The notes beneath the pieces are model-generated. The model did not search any database, was not told the origin of the DNA, and saw nothing but the letters and a program-made list of their open reading frames with translations. The translations under genes and the position numbers were made by a program. From Methanoculleus marisnigri (lineage in GTDB: Archaea; Halobacteriota; Methanomicrobia; Methanomicrobiales; Methanoculleaceae): a DNA stretch of 10,873 nucleotides. The DNA lies in NCBI GenBank assembly GCA_002503885.1, contig DASQ01000055.1, forward strand, positions 1 to 10,873, written 5' to 3'. Shown piece after piece: positions 6,057 to 10,873 of the stretch. Numbering within the stretch: the first letter of the stretch is position 1; each line of letters begins with the position of its first letter.

Positions 6057-6791
6057 ATGCACCTTCATTTCATCGAGAACGGCCCGGCCCTCCTGATCGA
6101 GCAGGACCAGCGCGTGCTGGTCGTCGCCGACCTGCACATGGGCATCGAGTCGGGCCTCGAACGTCACGGCGTCCACATCGCGAGCCGGAGCGCCGCCCGG
6201 GCCGACCGGGTGATCGCCTGCATCGAGGAAGCAAAACCCGACCTTCTCCTCCTCCTCGGGGACATCAAGCACAACGTCCCGGTCACAAGCAGGCAGGAAT
6301 ACCGGGAGCTCCCCGGCGTCCTCGAGAGGTTCCGGGACCGCGTGCCGATCGCCGTCGCCCCCGGCAACCACGACGGGGGCATCGGACAGTTCCTCGACCC
6401 CGGAGAACTCCTGCCCTCCGGGGGTGCGCTCATCGACGGTGTCGGCTACCTCCACGGCCACACCCACCCCGCCCCCGAACTCCCCGGCCACCTGATCGTC
6501 CTCGGCCACCACCACCCGGTCGTCTCGCTCGTCGACTCCGTCGGATGCGCCGCACGCGCCCGGCCGGCCTACCTCTACTCGGGGTTCGAAGGGCCTTGCC
6601 TGGACCGCACCCGGCTCCTCTTCGTCCCGGCCTTCAACGAGTTTGCCGGCGGTATCGACGTCGGGCGGCTGCACAAGAGCGGGCTTGGTCCCCTCTCCCG
6701 GTGCATAGACATGAAGTTCGCGGAGGTGTTTTTAGCAGATGGCACGTACGTCGGCTCCCCGGCCACGCTCTGCCCCGCAGGCAACGGCTGA
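6057..6791 (+). CDS. Calcineurin-like metallophosphoesterase, COG1407 type
   Basis: This 244-residue two-metal phosphoesterase has the metal-binding motifs in order: DLH (residues 25-27), GDIKH (68-72), GNHD (103-106), GHTHP (134-138) and GHHHP (150-154). The GD-x-KH form and the late FNEFAGGIDVG segment fit the COG1407 subfamily, often called ICC-like. In bacteria a member (PdeM) is grouped with ligase-associated DNA-damage genes that also include an Lhr helicase. Here it sits between an OB-fold protein and an Lhr-type helicase, so a nucleic-acid nuclease or phosphodiesterase role in repair is a reasonable inference; the substrate is unknown. It starts six bases after the preceding stop without a clear ribosome binding site, and its last 53 bases overlap the helicase gene. 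No signal peptide is seen, so it is cytoplasmic. Confidence 0.82.
   Translation: MHLHFIENGPALLIEQDQRVLVVADLHMGIESGLERHGVHIASRSAARADRVIACIEEAKPDLLLLLGDIKHNVPVTSRQEYRELPGVLERFRDRVPIAVAPGNHDGGIGQFLDPGELLPSGGALIDGVGYLHGHTHPAPELPGHLIVLGHHHPVVSLVDSVGCAARARPAYLYSGFEGPCLDRTRLLFVPAFNEFAGGIDVGRLHKSGLGPLSRCIDMKFAEVFLADGTYVGSPATLCPAGNG
6722..6728 (+). promoter_or_regulatory. Strong ribosome binding site for the Lhr helicase
   Basis: GGAGGTG lies ten bases before the ATG at 6739, inside the end of the phosphoesterase gene. It is the clearest Shine-Dalgarno sequence in the window and fixes the helicase start, and hence the 53-bp overlap, as real. Confidence 0.75.
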
Positions 6792-9468
6792 CCTCCTCGA
6801 CCCGAGGGTGCGGGAGGTCGTCCGGAAACGTGGGTTTTCCGGGTTATCCGAGGCCCAGGAGCAGGCCATCCCACGGCTCCTCGCGGGAGAGAACCTGATC
6901 CTGGTGGCGCCGACCGGCACGGGAAAGACCGAGAGCGCGATGTTCCCGGTCTTCGACCGGCTCCTCGAGACCGCCGGCGCCGGGTTCAAGGCGCTCTACG
7001 TAACCCCGCTCCGGTCCTTAAACCGGGATATCCTCACGCGGATGGAGTGGTGGTGCCGGGAGCTCGGCCTCTCCGTCGGGGTCCGGCACGGGGACACGCC
7101 GCAGAGCGAACGGCGGAAACAGGCGCTGAACCCACCTGATCTGCTCATCACCACGCCTGAGTCCCTGCAGGCGCTCTTCATGGGCAAACGCCTCCGGGAG
7201 CACCTTAAAAATATCCGCTATGTCGTCATCGACGAGATCCACGAACTCGCTGACAGCAAGCGGGGAGCGCAGCTCGCGGTGGCGCTCGAACGCCTGGCCG
7301 CCTACGCGGGGGAGTTCCAGCGGATCGGCCTCTCGGCGACCGTCGGGAACCCGGACGATATCGGCAGGTTCCTCTGCGGGGCCCGGGCGTTCTCGCTCGT
7401 GGAGGTGCCGGTCGCGAGCCACCTCGATATCAGCGTCCGGTTTGCCGGGGAAGACTTCGCCGCCCAGACGCGGGCCGTCGCGGGCTGCCTGGATGCGCCC
7501 GGCTCCACCCTCGTCTTCGTCAACACCCGGGTGACCGCCGAGGCCCTCGGGCACGAACTCTTTTCCCGCGGCGACGTCGAGGTCCACCACGGCTCGCTCT
7601 CGCGGGATGTCAGGGTCGATGCCGAGGAGCGGTTCAGGAAGGGCGAGGTCCGGACGCTCATCGCCACATCGTCGATGGAGCTCGGCATCGATATCGGGCA
7701 TATCGAGCACGTCGTCCAGTTCGGCTCGCCCCGGGAGGTCTCGCGCCTGGTGCAGCGGGTCGGCCGGGCCGGCCACCACCTCGATGCCGTCTCGCGCGGC
7801 ACCGTCCTTGCGACAGGGTTTGACGACCTTTTAGAGTCGCTCGTGATCGCACGCCGGGCAAAGGCGAACGAGTGCGAGCGGATCGTCCCGCCCACCGGCG
7901 CCGCAGACGTGCTCGCGAACCAGGTCGCGGCGATCGCGGTCGAATACGGCGAGATCGAGATCTCCCGCGTCCGGGAGATGATCGAGCGATCGAGCGTCTT
8001 TGCCAGCTCGCGGCCGCTCCTCGACGCCGTCTGCAGCCAGATGGCGGAGCACCGCCTGATCCGGCTCGACGGCTCCCGGATCATCCGGACGGGACGCGCA
8101 CGGCGCTACCTCATCGAAAACCTCTCCATGATCCACGACGAGCGGAAGATGGAGATCTTCGATATCGTCTCGCGCCGCACGGTCGGGACCCTGGACGAGT
8201 CGTTCGTCCTCGGCTGGATGCACACCGGCGCGGTCTTCATCACCAAGGGCCAGCTCTGGCGGGTTCTCGAGATGGAGGGGGGCAGGATCACGGTCGAGCC
8301 GGCCACCAGGGCGAAAGGTGAGGTCCCGACGTGGGAGGGGGAGCAGATCCCGGTGCCGTTCGCCGTTGCCCGGGAGGTCGGGGCGCTCCGGAGGACCCGG
8401 GCGTTCGACCGCTACTCGAGCGTTCCCGGTGCGATCGCCTTTGCGGAGCGGTCGCTTGCCCGGATGGACGGGGGCAACTACCCGGTCCCCTCGGACCGCC
8501 TCATCACCCTCGAGAACGCGGACGAGGGGGTGGTCTGCAACGTCTGCGGCGGGCATAAAGCAAACGAGACGCTGGCCCGGGCGCTCTCGGTCCTCCTCTC
8601 GGCCCGCTACGGGACGACCGTCGGGATCGAGGTCGGCGCCTACCGGTTCCTCCTGCGCCTGCCCGACGACGTCCGGGCGCTTGAGGTGCAGGAGACCCTC
8701 GCCGCGCTCGAACCAGCGCACCTCCCCGGAATCCTGAAACTCGCCCTGAAGCGGACGGCGCTCTTCAAGTGGAAACTGGTGCAGGTGGCCAAGAAGTTCG
8801 GCGCCATCGATGCGGACGCCGACTACGAGCGGTTCAGCATCCACCGGCTCATCGACCTCTTCGACGAGACCGTCATCGCGGCCGAGGCCTACCGGGAGCT
8901 CTTCAGCAACTCCATGGATGTGGACGCGGCGCAGGAGATCCTCTCAGGCCTTCGCGAGGGCCGACTTGCCGTCACCACAGGAAGGCTGAGCCCGCTCGGG
9001 AGCGAGGGGCTCTCGTCGTCAAGGGACATGATCCCGCCGCCATTGGTCGACCAGGCGATTATCGGGACGCTGATGCGGCGCCTTGAGAAGGAGGACGTCG
9101 TCCTCTTCTGCATGCACTGCCGGAAGTGGAAGAGCCGGACCGTCGTCGAGCGGGTCCCCGACCGGCCGCAATGCCCGCTCTGCAGCGCCCGCCTCATCGC
9201 GGCGCTGAAACCCTGGGACGAGCAGTTCATCCCGGCGATGAGGAAGAAGAACAAGTCCGAGGAGGAGCAGGCAACCGAAGTCCGGTTCCTCCGGAACGCA
9301 AACATCGTCCTCTCGAGCGGGAAGAAGGCGGTGACCGTCCTCGCCGCAAAGGGCGTCGGCCCGGAGGCGGCGTCCCGGATCCTGGCCACCCTGACCGAGG
9401 GGGACGCCTTCTACCGGGAAGTCCTCAAGGCCGAGCGGAATTATGTGAAGACGCATAGGTACTGGTAG
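6739..9468 (+). CDS. Lhr-type superfamily 2 ATP-dependent helicase
   Basis: This is a 909-residue helicase of the Lhr group. Motifs run in order: Q-like GLSEAQEQAI (35-44), Walker A APTGTGKTES (57-66), TPLRSL (89-94), TTPESL (138-143), DEIH box (165-168), LSATVGNP (198-205), STLVFVNTR (256-264), ATSSMELGIDIG (309-320) and QRVGRAGHH (339-347). The long region after the two RecA domains has the Lhr winged-helix and core modules. A C-terminal four-cysteine zinc site is formed by CMHC (791-794) and CPLC (812-815), with an extra CNVC at 600-603. Lhr enzymes are 3'-5' translocases that unwind branched DNA and RNA:DNA forks in repair. Length suits archaeal Lhr-type proteins. The start rests on GGAGGTG at 6722. 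The subgroup (aLhr1 or aLhr2) cannot be settled by eye. Confidence 0.93.
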   Translation: MARTSAPRPRSAPQATADLLDPRVREVVRKRGFSGLSEAQEQAIPRLLAGENLILVAPTGTGKTESAMFPVFDRLLETAGAGFKALYVTPLRSLNRDILTRMEWWCRELGLSVGVRHGDTPQSERRKQALNPPDLLITTPESLQALFMGKRLREHLKNIRYVVIDEIHELADSKRGAQLAVALERLAAYAGEFQRIGLSATVGNPDDIGRFLCGARAFSLVEVPVASHLDISVRFAGEDFAAQTRAVAGCLDAPGSTLVFVNTRVTAEALGHELFSRGDVEVHHGSLSRDVRVDAEERFRKGEVRTLIATSSMELGIDIGHIEHVVQFGSPREVSRLVQRVGRAGHHLDAVSRGTVLATGFDDLLESLVIARRAKANECERIVPPTGAADVLANQVAAIAVEYGEIEISRVREMIERSSVFASSRPLLDAVCSQMAEHRLIRLDGSRIIRTGRARRYLIENLSMIHDERKMEIFDIVSRRTVGTLDESFVLGWMHTGAVFITKGQLWRVLEMEGGRITVEPATRAKGEVPTWEGEQIPVPFAVAREVGALRRTRAFDRYSSVPGAIAFAERSLARMDGGNYPVPSDRLITLENADEGVVCNVCGGHKANETLARALSVLLSARYGTTVGIEVGAYRFLLRLPDDVRALEVQETLAALEPAHLPGILKLALKRTALFKWKLVQVAKKFGAIDADADYERFSIHRLIDLFDETVIAAEAYRELFSNSMDVDAAQEILSGLREGRLAVTTGRLSPLGSEGLSSSRDMIPPPLVDQAIIGTLMRRLEKEDVVLFCMHCRKWKSRTVVERVPDRPQCPLCSARLIAALKPWDEQFIPAMRKKNKSEEEQATEVRFLRNANIVLSSGKKAVTVLAAKGVGPEAASRILATLTEGDAFYREVLKAERNYVKTHRYW

Positions 9469-9523
9469 GGTTTTATTCAGGCGAGGGAGACCGGAGTTTT
9501 AGACAAACCCGGTAAACTGGACC

Positions 9524-9684
9524 GTGGGAGTATCGCCACCAGGGGAGGGGCTGACGGGGAGGGGGGAGCATCCCCCCTCCCCTGTCTCTACTCGTCAACT
9601 GACGTCTACAACCCCCACCCCACCCGGCCTGCGGCCTCCTCCCCCGCCCCCCGGGGCGGGGGCAGTGAGTGGCGATACCCCCAC
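9524..9684. repeat. 161-bp inverted-repeat element (MITE-like or structured RNA)
   Basis: GTGGGAGTATCGCCAC (9524-9539) and GTGGCGATACCCCCAC (9669-9684) are inverted repeats matching at 15 of 16 positions. Between them is a 12-bp perfect hairpin (9556-9567 with 9571-9582, loop GCA). CAGGGGAGGGG (9540-9550) can also pair with 9574-9584, as a competing fold. Three further hairpins follow: CGTCA/TGACG (9593-9604), GGCC/GGCC (9626-9636) and a 10-bp stem CCCCCGCCCC/GGGGCGGGGG (9641-9662). The whole can fold as one closing stem with several arms. No transposase and no clear target duplication flank it. Confidence 0.6.
9542..9566 (+). other. Putative G-quadruplex motif
   Basis: Four G-runs of 4, 4, 4 and 6 are separated by 1, 5 and 1 bases, which satisfies the usual G4 rule. 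It overlaps both competing hairpin arms of the surrounding element. Formation in vivo is not shown. Confidence 0.5.
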
Positions 9685-9844
9685 GAAATCCGTGCGTGAG
9701 AGTTGCGGTGATTCAAGGGACGACGTTTTGCACACTCCAAGTACGATTACCCTCAGATGCGAGCACCAAAAAGACCCGCTTCAGGCCCGGATACTCCGCC
9801 GGCACATACGGGCAGGACGTCCTGATAGGCGAACCAGACCCCGA

Positions 9845-9899
9845 CTAAAAATCAGGGGCCCCTGCCCCCGGCAAAAAGAACGTATCGCGAAAAACAGTT
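9845..9899 (-). terminator. T-rich terminator region of tbp
   Basis: Reading the minus strand past the tbp stop codon, three T5 runs occur (9894-9890, 9877-9873, 9851-9847). A 12-bp palindrome CAGGGGCCCCTG (9853-9864) lies between the last two. Repeated T-tracts are the usual archaeal intrinsic terminator signal. Confidence 0.6.
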
Positions 9900-10454
9900 T
9901 CACATTATAGTTTCGAGCCGCTGCTCCAGGAAATCAAGTCCTCTCTTGATATCCTCGATAGTCTTTCCGCCGGTCAGGATGATCTTGCCGGAACTGAAGA
10001 GAAGGGCGACGATCTTCGGGTCCTCGATGCGGTATACAAGCCCCGGGAACTGCTCGGGTTCGTACTCGATGTTCTCAAGGTTGAGCGTGATGACCACCTT
10101 GTTTAAGTTGATGTACCTGCCTATGTCGTACGAACAGACGATGTTCGTGACCGCGACCTGCGGCTCATCGTAGGTATCGACGCCGGCATCCCGCAGCGAT
10201 TGCATGATGAGCTCAAGGCCGTCGTGGAGATCCTGGTTGTTCCTGATGCCGGTGAGCACCACTTTTCCCGAGGAGAATATCAGGGATGCGATCTTGGGCT
10301 TCTCGATGCGGTAGACCGCTCCGGGGAACCTCTTCGTATTCAGTTCACAGTTTTTTATTTTATCCGATACCATTTCGAGGTCGATCGAGCCTGCAATCGC
10401 CCCGGAGGCAACGATGTTCTCAACTTTCAGTGACTCGTATCCCTTCTCAGCCAT
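9900..10454 (-). CDS. tbp: TATA-box-binding protein
   Basis: This is a 184-residue archaeal TBP, the general transcription factor that bends promoter DNA and recruits TFB and RNA polymerase. It consists of two imperfect direct repeats forming the saddle: residues 9-90 with FPGAVYRIEKPKIASLIFSS, and 99-180 with FPGLVYRIEDPKIVALLFSS. The phenylalanines of FPG and LIF/LLF that intercalate into the TATA minor groove are in place in both halves. I chose the ATG at 10454 (MAEKGYESLKVENIVASG), which gives the usual short lead into the core. The ATG at 10481 would add nine residues (MVQKTILIS) and lies where the promoter is expected. Methanogens often carry several TBP paralogues. The gene begins only 65 bp from the 3' end of a group II intron remnant. 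Confidence 0.95.
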   Translation of the reverse strand: MAEKGYESLKVENIVASGAIAGSIDLEMVSDKIKNCELNTKRFPGAVYRIEKPKIASLIFSSGKVVLTGIRNNQDLHDGLELIMQSLRDAGVDTYDEPQVAVTNIVCSYDIGRYINLNKVVITLNLENIEYEPEQFPGLVYRIEDPKIVALLFSSGKIILTGGKTIEDIKRGLDFLEQRLETIM

Positions 10455-10519
10455 TGATATAAGTATCGTTTTTTGAACCATAATACTAATGGGTAATCTT
10501 TATGCCTGTTCCGGATATG
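10455..10519 (-). promoter_or_regulatory. tbp promoter candidate in the intron 3' exon
   Basis: These 65 bases separate the intron 3' end from the tbp ATG at 10454. GCATAAAGAT (10504-10495) and TTAGTATTATGG (10490-10479) are TATA-like. The first would place a start near 10474 and the second near 10459; both favour the ATG at 10454 over 10481. There is no recognisable Shine-Dalgarno sequence. Confidence 0.35.
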
Positions 10520-10594
10520 GTCGAATAGGGAGAGGATGTTACCATCCTCCCCCCTTCCAGGAACTGTACGTGCGCCTTTCAGCGCATACAGCTC
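10520..10594 (-). ncRNA. Group II intron 3' end (domains V and VI), copy 1
   Basis: Domain V is exactly 34 nt (10594-10561). An 8-bp lower helix pairs GAGCUGUA with UACAGUUC and includes the AGC catalytic triad. A CG bulge and an upper helix with a GAAA tetraloop complete it. After a CUG linker, domain VI pairs GAA with UUC at its base, has a bulged A at 10526 (seven bases from the 3' end), and then a 12-bp helix closed by GUAA. The intron should end UUCGAC at 10520. All elements needed for the catalytic core and branching are intact here. Domains I-III are not upstream in the expected amount: only the reverse transcriptase fragment and the other intron copy are. Confidence 0.85.
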
Positions 10595-10612
10595 GCGCAT
10601 TTCACTACCCCG

Positions 10613-10776
10613 CTAAGGGCGGCAACATTGCGTTGCCTTTGCAATCCGGGTCTGTAGCCTATTAACGTCCGAACTCACGTTGTCCCAGTCAATGGAGTTC
10701 CATTGCCGGGCGAGTTCCCTGTCAGTATGCTTCTCGCCGTTCGGCGTCGTTGAATGACATACTTTCACGGGTATAC
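10613..10776 (-). pseudogene. Group II intron reverse transcriptase, N-terminal fragment
   Basis: The minus strand encodes TTPNGEKHTDRELARQWNSI followed by DWDNVSSDVNRLQTRIAKATQ. That is the N-terminal domain of group II intron-encoded reverse transcriptases (pattern W-N-x-I-x-W-x-x-V, then RLQ-x-RI-x-KA). It then breaks off with CCRP and a stop at 10613. The RT palm with its YADD motif, the maturase (X) domain and any endonuclease domain are all absent, so over 80% of a usual protein is missing. Nineteen bases farther on, domain V of the same intron begins, so an internal deletion removed the rest. The open frame continues upstream into the neighbouring intron's domains V and VI, which is not real coding sequence. 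A GTG at 10768 may be the original start. Confidence 0.75.
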
Positions 10777-10873
10777 GTCGAATAACAAGGTGGGATTGCT
10801 CCCACCCCGTCTTCCAGGAACCCACCTTGCGACTTTCACCGCAGTAGTCTCGCGCATTCCTCTACCCATTGCT
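10777..10873 (-). ncRNA. Group II intron 3' end (domains V and VI), copy 2, runs off the window
   Basis: This is a second 34-nt domain V (10851-10818), with upper helix GCGGU-GAAA-GUCGC and an AG bulge. The CUG linker matches copy 1. Domain VI has GAA/UUC at its base, a bulged A at 10783, and a 12-bp helix with a GCAA loop. It ends UUCGAC at 10777. The sequence before domain V (GAATGCGCGAG) resembles copy 1 (AAATGCGCGAG). The triad reads AGA instead of AGC, leaving an A-G mismatch in the lower helix. The helices differ from copy 1 at many positions while keeping their pairs. The rest of the intron lies beyond 10873. Confidence 0.82.

Larger units (their letters stand above)
9469..9899. other. 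431-bp intergenic region: structured element plus terminators
   Basis: There is no convincing gene here. In order it holds a T-rich tract just after the helicase stop (GGTTTTATTC, 9470-9479, a possible terminator) and the inverted-repeat-bounded element at 9524-9684. About 160 bp of unremarkable sequence follows. Last is a set of T-runs facing the tbp gene. A 128-codon open frame (9524-9910) crosses the hairpins and is made largely of Pro/Gly-rich low-complexity codons, so I do not call it. Confidence 0.7.

Noticed and set aside
5373..6674. 433-codon minus-strand open frame opposite the OB-fold and phosphoesterase genes
   Set aside because: High GC makes long antisense frames. The translation is Glu/Asp/Gly/Val-rich with no family motif, and the plus-strand genes have clear domains.
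9592..9662. Possible degenerate reversed tnpB right end (CGTCAACT followed by C-rich hairpins)
   Set aside because: Only the octamer CGTCAACT is shared with the 240-247 end. The hairpin differs, and the segment lies inside the inverted-repeat element.
9757..9775. GCGAGCACCAAA shared with the leader of rfcS (minus strand near 5125-5140) as a possible conserved regulatory motif
   Set aside because: A 12-base match between two places is expected by chance several times in a window this size when both strands are compared. There is no supporting context.
9524..9910. 128-codon plus-strand open frame between lhr and tbp
   Set aside because: It crosses GC hairpins and the tbp terminator, contains a PPPPPP run, and has no motif or ribosome binding site.
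10525..10530. Placing the copy 1 intron 3' end at CCCUAU, which would leave domain VI without a branch-point A
   Set aside because: Extending to UUCGAC gives a basal GAA/UUC helix and a bulged A at -7 in both copies, and sequence identity between the copies ends exactly there.
1..10873. tRNA, rRNA or CRISPR array
   Set aside because: No cloverleaf with a TTCGANTC-type arm in a consistent context, no rRNA motifs and no regularly spaced direct repeats were seen on either strand.

Overview
The window looks like chromosomal DNA of a methanogenic archaeon of the order Methanomicrobiales, most plausibly Methanoculleus or a close relative. This is inferred, not searched. The reasons are an archaeal information-processing gene set (MCM helicase, RFC small subunit, TATA-binding protein, Lhr-type helicase), a GC-rich core, and group II intron debris of a kind known from methanogens. 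The core genes are GC-rich, while the two edges, the intein and the intergenic islands are visibly less so.

Layout. Positions 1-250 hold the 3' end of an IS200/IS605-family tnpB and its terminal hairpin. A compact antitoxin-first hicBA toxin-antitoxin pair follows (346-773). A convergent intergenic region (774-958) carries two hairpins and an out-of-frame relic that encodes a second copy of the MCM C-terminal tail. On the minus strand, rfcS (4146-5120) is followed after 10 nt by mcm (959-4135). The mcm gene is interrupted by a 358-residue LAGLIDADG intein (1820-2893). Divergent from these, on the plus strand, is a tight three-gene block: an OB-fold/winged-helix protein resembling archaeal RPA-associated proteins (5301-6050), a COG1407-type metallophosphoesterase (6057-6791) and an Lhr-type DEAD/H helicase (6739-9468). 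The last two overlap by 53 bp. The 431-bp gap 9469-9899 is not empty. It contains a 161-bp element (9524-9684) bounded by 16-bp inverted repeats, with several strong GC hairpins and a G-quadruplex motif inside, and then a T-rich terminator region for the next gene. A TATA-binding protein gene lies on the minus strand (9900-10454).

Upstream of tbp, the last ~350 bases hold the 3' ends of two group II introns on the minus strand. Each has a 34-nt domain V and a textbook domain VI with a bulged A. Between them lies a fragment of a group II intron reverse transcriptase (N-terminal domain only). The order is intron 3' end, then RT N-terminus, then a second intron 3' end. This suggests one intron inserted into the ORF region of a related intron whose remaining ORF was later deleted. 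It matches the published pattern of methanogen group II introns homing into related intron ORFs.

Functionally the centre is a DNA replication and repair neighbourhood: clamp loader plus replicative helicase on one strand, and ssDNA-binding-like protein, nuclease/phosphoesterase and repair helicase on the other. Both ends and the intein are mobile or accessory DNA.
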